A stretch of DNA of 64,000 nt from Musa acuminata AAA Group. Its lineage: Eukaryota > Streptophyta > Magnoliopsida > Zingiberales > Musaceae. Each line of letters opens with the position of its first letter. The stretch's first letter is position 1. This document shows, piece by piece, positions 46,467-60,089 of this stretch. The stretch lies in contig NC_088327.1 of the NCBI RefSeq assembly GCF_036884655.1, positions 13,711,001-13,775,000 of the forward strand, read 5' to 3'. The notes below the pieces were generated by a model. That model did not search any database and was not told the origin of the DNA. It saw nothing but the letters and a program-made list of their open reading frames with translations. Made by a program: the position numbers and the translations under genes.

Positions 46467-46728
46467 GTAAAGACCAAGTTATGCAATGCTTTTAAGTATT
46501 ATGTCCAACCAAAGTTTAATATATGACCGTCTGTATGAGATGAAGAATGTTAGGCCAATTGATTTTTCTAGATTTTCCATGCAAATCAAAGGACGTCATG
46601 TTTCACTTACAACAACAACATCATCGATACACAAAACGATATGGAAACAATTTTGTGAAATAAAATTCATTGACGGGTGAGAGAGCATTTCCAATTGCAC
46701 CGTTAAACATATACACGTATAATTATTT
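46467..46728. other. Spacer between TRIM-like array and Ale-like copia
   Basis: The stretch is AT-rich, with a short frame that has no recognisable domain. Nothing further is supported. Confidence 0.4.
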
Positions 46729-46865
46729 TAATAACAAATAAGATTTCCTTCACTGAGAAAATTTCATTGGATAGTTGAGGAAAATCCTCTCTTCCCACAT
46801 GTATAAATAAGACATTGTATTCAATCATTTAGATATACTTTTTATCATTACAATTTCACTTATCA

Positions 46866-47782
46866 TGATATCAAAATCTCTTTCCTCGAGCAAGCTCCAT
46901 TCTCGTTGGTCGACGAGAGCAATCGCTCCTTGCTGAGCTCTGTCACCTTCCGAGGAAGAACCTACGTGACATCTCCATCATGCTCTCTGTTCTTCCTCAA
47001 CAGAACTACCTCAGCCACATCTCGTCGGGCTACTCCTGTACCTCTCTGGTCACATCCGCCGCTGCTCTACGACCTTCTATCTTCGTCACCTGTGCTAAAC
47101 TGGTCAGCGAGATGCCCGTCAACAACTCTCATACACTCGAGAGCTAAGCTGATCGACGACCCACAACTTCCTCATCTCACCTACTGCTATTACTGTTACT
47201 GCAGCAACGACAATACAACTTCCTTGTTGATTTGCAACAACCATCGCTGAAGCAACATCACCACCTCCTCACATTGCTGTGGACGCTTTTGACAACTGAT
47301 TTGCTCTCGATCTGATCCTGTGCTTGCGTTTGCACCGAAAACGAAGATCGTCTTTTCTACTTGGCAAACAACAATCACTCTTAGCAATGATCTTTTGATC
47401 AGATCCAAACGATGCTCGGCGACTACTTCTCTACACCTCCCCTTCAAGACTTGCTCTTTCGATAAAGATATCAGCTTTAAGGATCTGAGACCTCATAAAG
47501 GGGCAAAGACGATGATACCTCGTCCATCAGCGATGGCACCTACTGCAGCCACCTCATCGCACGCAGTGACCACCCACACCAAAGCACATCAAGGTGTTGC
47601 AGCTCCAGGAGAGACCCACTTCGAACTCATGTGACGATTTGCGTTGACGCCTTCTTCCTCCCTGATCACTACAGCAACCATGCCCAAGAATAAGCACGGT
47701 CCACTGCACCTCGTCGTAGCCATCTTCGACTCTCTTTTTACAGCTGACGACTCTCGTGCTCCTGTAGATATATATCCTCAAA
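46866..47782 (+). other. 5' leader of the Ale-like element
   Basis: About 0.9 kb lies between the PBS-like site and the gag ATG. Short Thr/Ser-rich frames exist on both strands but none has a known domain. I see no further structure. Confidence 0.5.
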
Positions 47783-50700
47783 ATGTCTTCATCGTCTACC
47801 TCTAACACTCTAATTATTATTCCCATAGGAAATCACAACACTTATCAACATACAGGCCTTATCACCATCAATGCTACAGCACTCATCCCCTTCAAATTAT
47901 CCAAAGACGACAACTATGCATATTGGCGTGCATAATTTTCTAATCTCCTATTTGGCTATGATTTACTAGGCTACATCGATGACTCTCTCAGTTGTCCATT
48001 AGCAATGATCAATATCTCAAGAGACCCCAGTCAGGAGACACCAAATCTAGCCCACAAACTATGGCTACACCAAGATCATCTCATCCTCCAAGTTATTCAA
48101 GCCTCTGTTGCCAGGTTCATCGCCCCACTGATATCTTCGCGTATAACTATTGCAGAAGCTTGATATAAGTTGCAAACCATCTTGGCAAATTTCAACTATC
48201 AAGGTGACAACTTCAACTTTCATCAAACCTGGCATCCTGACCTCACAAGCCAACAAAGAGTCGTTTGCCAGCTAAGCGATAAAGTTGGACACTGCGAAAG
48301 TCTGTCGGTCTCAACCCCGACTTCCTACTTCATCCCGATGACCTTAGGCGAATCTTATGACTACTCCAACTACTAGCCAACCAAATTGGATTGTGGATTC
48401 TGGCACCTCTCATCACATCACCTTCGATCTTCAAAACTTGTCTATGCACAATAATTATGGCAGAAATGAAGATATCATCATCAGTGATGGTAAAGGAATT
48501 CTCATTACTCATACTGGTTCCACGATGCTTAATTCACTCACCACAACCTTTGCACTCGATGTTTTGTGTGTCCCTCACATTAAACAAAACCTCATTTTTG
48601 TTTCTCAATTCTGTAAACAAAATAATTCATCGATTAAATTCTTTCCTGACTCTTTTCTTGTTAAGGATTTGAGCACGGGGGCATCCTTAGTCCAAGGCCA
48701 AAACAAAGAGAACATTTATGAGTGATCGTCAGCTTCGTAAATAATCCAGCCCACTGTTCACTCTTCAGTTGTAGCTCTAGTTGATTTGTGGCATTGACGT
48801 CTTAGTTACCCTTCATCCTTTATCCAACAAAAATTACTTTTTCATTATTCTATTCCTACCTTTAATACCAATAGCATTATAATACATTGTGATGCTTATC
48901 GTAGCAATAAAAGTCATATACTATCTTTTGGAACATCCTCCATATCTTACTCTAAACCATTTGAAATTATTTATATCGATGTTTGGGGCCCTGTCTCAAT
49001 ATCTTCTTTTGACAAATTCAGATTTTATATATTTTTGTAGACTATTTCACTAAGTACATATGGTTATATCCACTCCACCATAAATATGAAGTTTCAACAA
49101 TCTTTACCAACCTTAGAAAGTTGGTCGAGAATTTTTTCATTCTTCTATTATAATAGTTTACTTTGATGGCGAAGGAGAATATCAAACCTTCACATCCTAC
49201 CTCACAACTTATGGTATATAACACCTCAAGTCCACCCCCCCCATACTCCTCAATTAGTTGGTTCTGTCGAATGTAAGCACCAACATATAGTAGAAACTAG
49301 TCTCACACTTCTACATTAAACATCTATGTCATCAACTTTTTGGTCAGTAGTCTTTCAAATTGCAATCTATCTCTTTAATCGTATGCTTACTACGGTCCTC
49401 TAATACCGATCACCATTTGAAAAACTATTCCACAAGCTTCCAAACCTCCAGAAACTCAATCTTTGGTTGTCTATGTTATCCATGGCTACGTCATTATGCC
49501 TCACATAAGCTAACACCACAATCTAAGCCTTGCATTTCTATAGGATACTCTCTTGAACATAACGCTTTCCAATGCTACGAACCCCAAATTAAAAAATTCT
49601 TTATACCACGTCATGTTATTTTTATAGAGTTTCTTTTCCTTTTTAAAATCATGAGTATCCTATTATGCAAGCTACTCCAACAAACATACATCAATGGAGT
49701 ATCTCTCATATCTCATCCCACAAATCTCCCACAATACCATCCAATCCTTACCCTCAGGATCAACACACTCTTCTAGTTCAACAACTCCTCACTCTCTCCA
49801 TTATTCCTCCACTCCCTACTTCATAGGTTTTCCATATTGATGAAGTAATACCCTTATCAATATCGCCTCTGGCTTCATCTTCCCTTAGACATCGTTATAT
49901 TGACGTGCTGTAAACTGGCTTGGCCAGTGTTAGTGACTCACCACCGACTATACCAACAACACAACCTACCACTTTCATAACCCCTAGACATCTAATGACA
50001 ACACGCTCCAAAAGTGATATTTCTAAACCACGTCAAGTCCTTGACCTACATGTTATAACGAACTCTTCTCCTGAGACTAGTGAACCCACCATAATTACTC
50101 CAGCTTAAAAATCTCCTCACTAGCATAAAGTCATGTGTGAAGAATATGATGCCCTCCTCCATAACTTTACATGGACCTTAGTACCCTTTCATCACACACA
50201 AATCATCATCGGTTGTAAATGGGTCTTTCGAATTAAGCGGAACCCAGATAGGTCAATTACTAGATATAAAGCACGTTTAGTAGTCAAATGGTTTAGTGTT
50301 TCATCAACGACTTTGTGTTGACTTCACAAAGATATTTAGTCTCATTGTTAAACCCACAACAATCCGAGTTTGGTCATCTCAAAAGGTTGGCACCTACGAC
50401 AACTGGATGTTAACAATGCCTTTTTACATGAGACTCTAACTGAAGATGTATGCATGCAGTAACCTCTTGGCTTCGTTCATCCCTAGTATCCGAGGCATGT
50501 TTGTAAATAACAAAAAGCTATTTATGGACTTCGTCAAGCTCCAAGAACTTAGTATACTGAACTTGACTCATTTTTGACATCAACGAGCTTTATCAACTCC
50601 CAAGTCTGATACTTCATTATTCCTAATGATAACAAAATGGAAATACAATATATCTTCTAATGTATGTGGATGATATTATTGTCATAGGCAATGATCCTTT

Positions 50701-51592
50701 GGAGATTTAGGCATTCCTAAAGCAACTAACCGATTGACTCTCCTTCAAAAATCTAAGAACTTTAAGTTACTTTCTAGGAGTAGAAGCAATATTCACATCT
50801 TCAGATCTCATCCTATCACAGAGAAAATATATTCAAGACTTATTATTAAAAACAAACATGTAAGATACAAAAGAGGTTATAACTCTCCTCTCTACTAGTG
50901 AATCACTTAAATTATGTGATAGAAATCCTGCTACAAACTCTACTCAATACCAATAAGTATTTGGCTCCTTATAACACTTGACTCTCACCCATCCAAATAT
51001 CTCATTTGCAGTCAATAAATTATCACAATTCATGCATTAGTCATCTACTACACATTGGTCTATGGTCAAACAAATTTTATGGTATCTTAAGGGGACCCTC
51101 AATGCCTCTTTCTCTGTAAACACGCCCTACTTCATCTCTATGTGTTTGTTGATACTAATTGGATAGAGAACTTTGATGATAGAACATCCACGTCGAGGTA
51201 TATTATTTTTCTTGGAGCTAATCCAATCGGTTGGAGTTCTAGAAAGTAAAAGATAATCGCACGATCTACGACTGAAGCTGAATATCATGCCATCGCCACT
51301 GTTGCTGTTGAACTCAATTAGATCACAAATCTACTCAAAGAACTCAACGTCAACTCTACCTTTCTAATATTATGATAATATTGGAGCTACTTATCTATGT
51401 GTCAATCCAGTGTTTCACTCATGCATAAAATACATTACTATCGACTTCCACTTCGCGCGAGATCAAATTATTAGACATAAACTACGTGTTTCTCACGTAC
51501 ATACAATTGATCAACTAACAAACTTACTCACTAACCTCTCACCCGTAGACTATTTTTATTACATTGGTCTAAGATTTGCATCCTTGACATGA
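47783..51592 (+). pseudogene. Ale-like gag-pol remnant
   Basis: Gag starts MSSSSTSNTLIIIPIGNHNT and has KLSKDDNYAYWRA before a stop. The protease is well kept (NWIVDSGTSHHIT, catalytic Asp codon 48396-48398) in the frame 48357-48725. Integrase is fragmentary (DVWGPVS near 48980). RT pieces include IIGCKWVFRIKRNPDRSITR (50133-50321) and YVDDIIVIG near 50664. The RNase H tail includes HVHTIDQLTNLLTNLSPVDY (51410-51592). Many stops and frame changes are present. Confidence 0.85.
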
Positions 51593-52524
51593 GCTCAATT
51601 TTACGAGGACATGATAACAAAAATTCCTCAACTACACAAGGAAATCTCGCTAGATAGTTAAGAAAAATCCTCTCTTCTCTCATGTATAAATAAAACATTA
51701 TATTCAACCATTTAGATGTACTTTTTATCGTTACAATTCAACTTATCATAATTTTCATTGCTCATGATTGAAAACCCAAAGAGAATACAGCAAGCAAAAG
51801 AATTGGCAAGCCTCGAATGAGATAAAGCTCGCATATGAAAACAAAAAGGAAGTATTGTTCCCACTAAATAAGAGTCCGCTACGGCTCCGGTTGGACTGAC
51901 TAAATAAATTACTGGATAATACACACACACACAATCTTCTCCATGCACCTTTAAAGACCCTAACTTGTGCATAAGATCTTTCTAAAAACCTTTGTTTTCT
52001 GAGAAAATTAAAAGATAATACACCTGGGCATATTGGAGATAGATATGATGCAAAAAACTAAGCAAATTAGCATCCTCAACATCAACAACGATCACCCATA
52101 TTCTTTAGAATTACTTATCTTATGATCCTCACTCTGAAACATTTTACATTGACATTCTGACGGTCTTAGAAGATGATGAAATAAATAAATTGAACAGAGA
52201 TTTGATTTTGTTTAGTCTGCGATTACATGCAGGAATAACATGTAACAATGTACATCCCTAATATAAGCAAAAGCAGCAACGGGTTTTTATATGCAATATC
52301 CCACTTGCTCCAGGTTCGGTGCAGACATATCCTGAAGAAATAATATGCATATGATGAACAATTCAACTGTAATATATATGTTAGACAAAAGAAACACAAC
52401 TAAAGTTGCAATGACCAATAAAGATAACTGTAAGTTGCAAACAAAAGATGTCAAGAGATGCTCATGCGCTCAGGTGAGTGAGATGAAGAGGTACCTCAAG
52501 CTGAAGCATTGGGCATCCCATTCT

Positions 52525-52750
52525 CATCTTCTCACCTCTCTCTTTTTTTTCCTCCCCTGTATCCATGGATGTCCGCCATCACCTCCATTCTTCTCTTCCT
52601 ATATCCTTTACAGCAATCATCACTACTGTCCTCCCCTCCCTCCCTCCAGCTTACCTCCCATCCCTTCTTCCGTCCTTTTTCTTCCCTCCTCCCTCTGCTG
52701 TTCCATCTCTCTCTCTTCCCTCTTCCCTTCCTATTCTTCTCTCTCCTCTC
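52525..52750 (+). repeat. Pyrimidine (CT)-rich low-complexity tract
   Basis: It is made of CCTCCC, TCTTCC and CTCTCT words, with purines rare on this strand. All three plus frames stay open (Ser/Pro/Leu-rich), which is a composition effect. Confidence 0.75.
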
Positions 52751-53405
52751 TCCGTAACTTAAGAAATAACAATTTAAATTTCATTTCATATACAGTAACA
52801 ATTGTAGGTAGATAGAAGTTATTATTAAAAAACACTAAGAGGGATTGTAGAAATATAATTATTTAAAGGTGATAAGGCCATTTGTCCCACATTGATTGAA
52901 GAGTATGAGAACCAATGACTCATAAGTCCGTCAAATCTTCCTTACCCTTAAAGATGCTTTTTGGAGTTCATATATTTCTAAAGGACAAAATCATGTGAGT
53001 ACATCCATCGCCCAAAACGAACAATTAACAAGCCACACCAATGGCGACAAAACTACTGAAAATGAAATACATCAAACAAAACTAAAGAAGCTTTTATTTT
53101 GATATAATAATATAAATTTATCTTTTGATTGAAATTCTTATTTTTAATTATTTTTTATCCTATAATATTTTGTAAGATTGAGTGCATTGTTTGACACTTT
53201 TTAAGAACACTGCATCCTACAACATAGGGTAACTGCAATCAAATTCACAAGAAAAAATTTAGAAAACTGAACAACCAGAGCCAACACATATTTTAGAAAC
53301 AAATGACTGTTCCCAAGATTTTAAACCACTTCCACAACCATGGCTTCAACTATTTTGCTCGTTTATGTATAAACAACAGTAGCCCAATCCTGCTTCTACA
53401 TGCAA

Positions 53406-53407
<2 letters not shown>

Positions 53408-53471
<64 letters not shown>
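53408..53471. repeat. (AT)n microsatellite
   Basis: A pure AT run of about 64 bp about 450 bp beyond the stop codon of the zinc-knuckle gene. It could be a length-polymorphic marker. Confidence 0.95.
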
Positions 53472-53473
<2 letters not shown>

Positions 53474-53926
53474 CCTCCAAATGAATAATGGCCATCAAAA
53501 CCAAAAGATTCAGGTAACTGTAAGACGAACAATCTCAAGGTAGAAGGTACGATTTGTATGTGATATGTATGTGCTTTTTGTGCACCAAATATGAGTTTGT
53601 ATTGATCACAACAAAATTTTTGATAACTTGACTTCAAATACCAATTCAATTTCAAAGGAAAAAAATGCACACATAAAATTGATGCTTACCGTAATCGAGA
53701 TTCTCAAGCACTCTCGATCTGCTGAAAGCATAATGACAAGGATCTTTGAAAAGGCATTGAAGAGTTCTTCAAGGAGTAGCTGGGTGCAAAATAAGTATAA
53801 CACTTTTCCAGGTGTGTCTAAATGGAAGAACTGGTGACATGATTTCAAGGTTCAGCTCTCCCAAGATATCATAGTGAGTTGTCAGATCTTTATGCTGAAA
53901 ATTCTCAGTAGTAGGTTCTTGCCCGA

Positions 53927-56900
53927 TCATTGAGAACCAGAAGTTCCCGTGTGACACTTCCATTTCTTACGAGTATTGGAATTTGAAGAATGCCCACTAA
54001 AACCTATTGAATAATTCCTATGACTCTTTTTTCTTGATGTCATGGGAGATGCATAATCATGCGCTCTAAACTTCTTTCTAGGAAGATCACCTGGATCATC
54101 AACAATCCAACCGCCTTTTATCTTTGACTTACCAGTTGTCATGTTCCATCTTTCTTCATATAACAAGTTCTTTTTCCTTTGCCCTTTACCAAAATCACGA
54201 GGCACAGATTTAGTCCCCCTAGAACTTCTATTCTTGTTGTCAAAAGTTCGAGGTGTCGATGATTCGCCCATCTTTCTGGCAGACTGCAGAACAAACAAAT
54301 TTAGAATTCTAAAAAAGTCTAAAAAAAATCAAATAGGGCAGAAATTTGATAGACCTTAGTCCTCTTTGTACAACCCCGTGCAAAATGTCCTTCCTCATGA
54401 CAAATATAGCATAAAGTTGGTGATGCAAGAGAAATATTCTCGCCACGTGGTTTTGCACACCCCTGAGTGAATAGAGTTATAGCCAGCGCTGTCTCAGGTT
54501 GGTTCATTGCAACAAATAAAATACCAATAACATTATATTACAGTTACAATGTTTCCAACTTACCAAGCCAGTGTGTCCGGGTTGGGCACAATTGTAACAA
54601 AATATTTCTATTGGACAGGAATCTTTGAAGTCTACACAACATAGATGACCATACTTAGTGCAAACATAACATTGTGTTTCCTGTCAAAGAAATGAGAACA
54701 ATATCAAATATAGCACATGGAGAACAATATCAAATATAGCACATGGAGAACAATATCAAACATAATTTTCATTATATGATCACCTCAGTCCTATCTAGCA
54801 ATCTCAAAAAAATAAACACAGCATAATCATAAAGGAAATATATATAAGTGGTAAGCTATATGAAAAAAAATGGTCAAACCAAGTTTAGCATGTTATGATG
54901 ACCAAAGCTGGAATTTTAAAAAAGCAACACAGGGAGGAGGTACTGAAGAACTGCCAACCTTCAAATCATCAGGTGAATAATTATTTGGGCATGATGACAT
55001 AATATGTCCCATCTCTCCACATCTTAGGCAAATTTCAGACTCCTGAACGATCTTTTTATTTTTGTCTGGGCAGTCTTTTGCAAGATGGCCTTTTCTTTTG
55101 CAAACAAAACAATCTTGTCCCTGTAGATATGTCAATATCAACATAATGGCATAGAACAAAGGACAAGGTCCTTGAGGGAGGCATTGCATTTTCAATTCAA
55201 TTCAAGAGTCAATGGTGTCACAAGGCTCTTAAACAAAAAAAGACTCTTAAATTTCAAATGCAAAGCTTGAGAGACATTACATAGGTTTAAGATGCAGAAC
55301 TAAAGCATATAATAGCACAAACTATTTAAAGATTCTATACAAGGCAAGAAACATATAGGAATAGCAGAAGTACCAAAAACAGTAAGAGATGATACCTAAT
55401 CCAAACTGGCATAAAAACTATACACATGCAACTCATCAAGCAGTCTAAAGGACTTTCCTCCAAGAAAAATAGGTACGTTAAAAGAAATATATAGCTCAGA
55501 GGTGATCCCAAAAATAAAAAAAAACGACCAGAATTGGACAACCAAGTGACTAAAAAACAGGAAGTGAATCAGGCTAAAAAATGATATAGCATCTTATTCA
55601 TAGACAAAGGTCGATGGAAATCTGCATCATCAAATGCAGGCAAATTTTCTCATGGACAGTCACTAGGGCAGAAACTCAGCAATTTGCAGTTTCAGAGTGG
55701 AATTCAGCGCCTCCCACATGATGGGGAAAAATTTTCCCCATACCAGTTCATCTACCAGGTAGAGACAAATGTATAGATCAATATGAACAGAGTACAACAC
55801 TTTATGATTAACACTTAAGGAACTTAGATCAGATGAAATGAATCAGATCAAGGATTATATTGCAGATGTAGGACAGTAAACGGCTACTGGATATAAATAA
55901 GAAACATGAGAAACAATAAGGCAAACAAGCCATTGCACAAGAACTAGACATGATGAACACAAAAAACACCATACTTCAAAGTTGATGTTCTAAAGGAACA
56001 TGAATGAAAAAAAATTTCAATAAAGGTACCCTTATTTCTGAAGTTTTGCTTTAAGGAACAAAATCAAATCTTAATAAAATGGTGATGCTATATCGTCAGC
56101 TCATGTTAAAATAATCATTATAAAATTCAAAGAATTGATTGGAAACACGAATAAGATTTTTCAATAGCAAACTCATTGTGAAAATAGTGTTCTAGGTCAA
56201 AACATTATACTCTTAACATGATCACATGTTCTACAAAATGAATCATACAATCCAACAGTTGTCTTGAAGTCCAAGATCAAGAATGCTGCTTTGATCTTGC
56301 GTGAAATAATATATATAGATCAGAAAGATCCTAAGGACATTAGAACATCCCATATGACATCTTTTCTTGCATATAAAGTAAAGCTGCTAAAGGTTTCTCT
56401 TTCCCCTAATTGTTCTTCCTTCTCCAGAAACTCTAATTGCAACTTTGGCAAGATTCAAAAATAGATCACATACAGATTCAGAAATTTTTAAAAAGTTCAA
56501 AAGCTGCATCCAAAGGACTATAGAACAACAATAGAACTACAAGAATAACAAGACATAAGGTCCCACCACCCTGCATTCAAAGGACTGTGTATTCCCAAAA
56601 TTTCTGTAATTTGAAACTTGCATGCATATAATATAAATGTCATGAACCGCATAGGATATTGATCATTGAAATGGCATATAAAATAAAACAATGATTATAT
56701 GTTCCATCTGTTAATCCATATCATGCAACACATGCATAGGAAATGTTTTAATTTCACATAATAAACTACAAAGTACATTCATAAATTTAGAAAACTTAAG
56801 CTAAAAAAAATGAAAAAAGAGTTTGGCTTCCACACATATACAAATGGATTATTCAAGCTCATTGTACCAAACAGGGCATGTAACTATGAGTAACTTTTTA

Positions 56901-58240
56901 ACCTCAAAACTTAAAAAGGCAATATCACGTTTATAACACAGTATGCTGTAGCACAATGCTCATGCCACCATAAGTGAAAGAGCTCTTAATTTCATTTTCT
57001 TATAATCTTTAAAATAAAAGATCAACTTGGATAAAAAGGATGACTAGCAAGAACTACAAAAATAGTACACTTTTCTTGACAACGTATCTACCATCACTCA
57101 AACATTTAATAAGGCTGAGACCAAAAAAGGAATGCATGTGAAGACTTTGATTGCCAATTATTGTCTCATAATTATAAAAAAAAAAAAAAACTAACTCCTT
57201 GAAGGAACTTTCTCAAGCATGTCACTACTCACAAAAGTTCTACCTGCTGTTATTATAATAGACCATCAATGAGCAGGTAACCAGTAACCATCACCGTCAA
57301 TCAATTTCCACTGAGATTATTTGGCAATCCAAACTAAAAAAGGGCAGAAGACAATGCAAATTAACATTTACTTCAGAAGAATATAAAACTGTGTGGTAGC
57401 TCACCTGTAAACACTGCTTCGAATTATGTCCAAACAATCCACAATAGAAACAAGGTTTCTGCCGCTTCTCCATTGTGCAATTTGCAGCTATATGGCCCTC
57501 TTCACCACAATTGAAGCAAGTCTCCCAATTATTCCCTCCAGGATCGAAGTACCTTACCCCACGCTTATCAGAAAACCCAAAGACAAATCAAGTCAACCCC
57601 GTCCTCCTTTGCATCAGAAACTAAGTTAAACAAAAGCAACTTATTTGGACTTACAAGAAGCTTTCGAAAAACCAGATTGTCAGATACTCCATTCGCCTCA
57701 GCGATCACTGACTCTCCCTTTCTTGGTGGCTGCTCTTCATCGATTATAGCACCAATCTGCAGCTGACCAAGAGTTCCTAATCTGAAAGCGTTCTTTCAAC
57801 CAAAATTTTCTACTCTCGGTAAACCTAAAGCAAGCCTCTCTAATCATAAAACTCACCACTTTTTTCTCTTCAACCTCGTGCTGCTGCTTCTTCTTTGACT
57901 TCTTCGGCTTCTTCTTCCTCTCCCCATGAGTCAGGGAGGTCAGACCACCGACAGAAGATTCGGGGTTCCGGTCAGAGACAAGCTCCGCAACGCCAGACGA
58001 TGGGAAGACAGAAGAAAGCCTTACGGCAGGAGCCGGCGTCTCGGCGGCGGGAACGGGACCAAGGGCGTCTTCGGACCTCTTCCTTTTCGCCTCGCGCTGC
58101 CGCGCCTTTTCGACGATGGCGAGGCTGAGGTCCTCGTTCGCCTCCTCGTCGTCGCTGCTTCCAAGGGAAATCACGGACTGCGCCTCCTCGTCCTCGTCGG
58201 CAGGAGCCGTCTTCCCCTTGGATCTCCACCTCTGGCCCAT
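53927..58240 (-). CDS. Multi-CCHC zinc-knuckle protein, seven exons
   Basis: Coding exons: 58240-57857, 57756-57655, 57563-57405, 55120-54959, 54680-54564, 54462-54355, 54283-53927. All donors are GT and acceptors AG, and every exon length is a multiple of three (phase-0 introns). The product has 462 residues. The N-terminus is acidic (EDEEAQSVISLGSSDDEEAN), followed by a Lys-rich patch (about 108-118). Seven knuckles start near residues 178, 200, 219, 246, 273, 297 and 326. Six fit C-X2-C-X4-H-X4-C; the fifth (CYVCTKYGHLCC) is atypical, and the sixth (CYNCAQPGHTGLGC) spans the exon 5/6 junction. The C-terminal tail is basic with GGWIVDDP near 401. It resembles plant zinc-knuckle proteins such as Arabidopsis At3g43590 (recalled). 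Nucleic-acid, probably RNA, binding in the nucleus is inferred. The ATG at 58240 is the first in frame. Confidence 0.87.
55121..57404 (-). other. Large intron 3 of the zinc-knuckle gene
   Basis: This is 2284 bp between exon 3 (donor GTGAGC) and exon 4 (acceptor TCTACAG). It is AT-rich with an A14-type run near 57178. No mobile element or hidden gene was seen; short frames inside are not supported. Confidence 0.75.
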
Positions 58241-58278
58241 ATCATTGGTGAAGGGAACCTCTCAAGTCCGGGAAACCC

Positions 58279-58380
58279 AAACCCTAAACCTGGTCAAAGG
58301 TTCGAATCCTTCTAATACGAGCACGAGCGACGCAAACAGCGAAGAGCGGCGGCGGCAGCAGCAGCAGGCAGAAACCCTAA
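58279..58380. promoter_or_regulatory. Two telo-box motifs upstream of the zinc-knuckle gene
   Basis: AAACCCTA occurs at 58279-58286 and AAACCCTAA at 58372-58380, within 140 bp of the start codon. Telo-boxes are known in promoters and 5' UTRs of plant genes for translation and cell growth. The function here is inferred. Confidence 0.55.
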
Positions 58381-60089
58381 GTAGCAGCAGCATAAAGAGG
58401 CGCTTTGGGGTTGAGCAGAATCACCTGCCAAAGCTTTCGGGGTTGCCGTATACCTCCGACTCGTGGGACGCAAATGACGAGATACGTCCGAAGTCGAGTC
58501 AGCCGTTCAATTTTTAAGGGTGACTCGCACCAATGACATCCCACGCCACCCGTGAAAGCTTCCGTGTTGATTGGACCTGTAAGGTTAACGCAATTATAAG
58601 CTTTTTTTATTTGAGCTCAAATAGAATTCGTATTTTACTCCTTTGATTGATTCGCATAAAAGACTTCATCCAAAGTCTTCCGGTCCACGTCAACCTCACA
58701 CGTGGACACTTCGTTTTTTCTTTTAATAACCTATTTATGTTCTTAAAAAAGATTGTTAGAAAATATTTTTCCGATTAGTCATCTTTCTCATGAGAAAATT
58801 GTATATCCAAGTAAATTGTTAAGTCAATAAATTTTGTATTTGTCCTTTAAATTAATACTTACATACCTATAAAATTCACAAGATCACATTGATAATTTTT
58901 ATAATTCACCATGTTTGATATTATAATAACATCCTAACATTCATAATAAATTGATATGAGATATGATATATATGTGACATATCATGTTTTTATGATCAAC
59001 ATTTCGACTTAATAGACACATTCTTATTATACCAAGTTGGAGATATATCATTGATAAAGATGCTTGACCTTATATCAATAGAGAAATTCATTCGGTTAAA
59101 ATAATAATCGATCTCGATGTCAAGATAAGTTATTATCCACAATTGCAATTCGATACATGATCCTATAGCTTAATAATGGTTGGACTACTTGTGTGATCAT
59201 TCTCGGTATTAATCATGAGCTAAGTTTGACGATCGTTTATAAAAACCCTTATATGTGTCATCCAAAAGAAACTCATATTTTCTCACTGCATTTAGTAAAT
59301 CTTCGAACTTATCATTAACTTAGGAGGGGCTTTTGTCAAATTCTCATCTTTCCAACACCATAGTCAATGATAAATATGGAAGTAGATTGGATTGGTCTCA
59401 TGCCCTCTTTATATATTGAACAATCGTAATCTGACTTAACATAAATGAATTCAATTGTTTTTTATATGGATTTTCATTTATGTTAAGTCATATTAACTTT
59501 AAAAGGCAACATGACTAAACATAAATGAGGATGTCATATTGCATACTGCTAGGTGACTGGTAACACATCATACTTCTCTGAAATTTCCTGGTGGTCAAGT
59601 AACAAAATAAATTCAACCTGTGGCTTATGAACAATCGAAGACACATTGTGCTCAACACAATATTCTTAGCCTGTAAGTTCACCTGCTAATGCCAAGTTGA
59701 TGGAGAGAACAGCTGAATGAGAAAGAGATGCCGCTGGATGACATATGGACACACAAAAGAAAAAGGGAAACAGGTCAATAAGTACTCTGTTTCATAAGTT
59801 AACAACTAGATCATTCACATGAGAAGTCCAAAGTCATGGCATATAGACCTTACAAGAATTATCTAGTCTTCCCAATTCGTTCTGAAGAAGTGCTCCAAGT
59901 ATATACATGAATCAAACAGGAAAAACAATGAATGATATACATAACCAAACAAAGTCCACTAAACCAATATCCGCTTGGAGAACAGGCAATGCACAACATG
60001 AAAAGACATCATATGGTTCAAGCTGCAGATGTGCCGCTACTTGCTAATGGGCACAAAGCTAATAATACATAGGATAGGAGGCCCAGCCC
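58381..60089. other. Intergenic region between the two host genes
   Basis: The AT-rich region from 58560 holds the promoter side of the zinc-knuckle gene and the 3' flank of the TPX2-domain gene. Short inverted words such as TATGTTAAGTCA occur near 59430-59495. No gene or mobile element is supported. Confidence 0.5.

Larger units (their letters stand above)
46729..51748 (+). mobile_element. Ale/Retrofit-like Ty1/copia element (decayed)
   Basis: This is a 5-kb plus-strand element with very short LTRs of 137 bp (46729-46865 and 51612-51748), ending TTACAATTCAACTTATCA. Each LTR has a GTATAAATAA TATA-type box. The first base pair of the left LTR is TA rather than TG. A PBS-like TGATATCAAAATC follows (46866-46878), a degenerate Met-tRNA site. 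Gag, protease, integrase, RT and RNase H remnants follow in copia order. Short LTRs and protein style fit the Ale lineage. No clean target duplication was found. Confidence 0.8.
51749..53926. other. Intergenic region downstream of the zinc-knuckle gene
   Basis: This contains no supported gene. It holds a pyrimidine-rich stretch (about 52525-52750), a piece with TTTGTCCCACATTGATTGAAG near 52872 that resembles wording of some plant LTRs, and a TA microsatellite (53408-53471). The last few hundred bases before 53927 are the likely 3' UTR of the zinc-knuckle gene. Confidence 0.55.

Noticed and set aside
48065..48256. Small minus-strand frames inside the Ale-like element
   Set aside because: Antisense shadows of the decayed gag region.
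52345..52815. 156-codon Ser/Pro-rich frame
   Set aside because: Its length comes from the pyrimidine-rich tract; all three frames are open there and no domain is seen.
57895..58517. Plus-strand frames opposite exon 1 of the zinc-knuckle gene
   Set aside because: Antisense of a GC-rich coding exon and its leader; no domain and no splice support.
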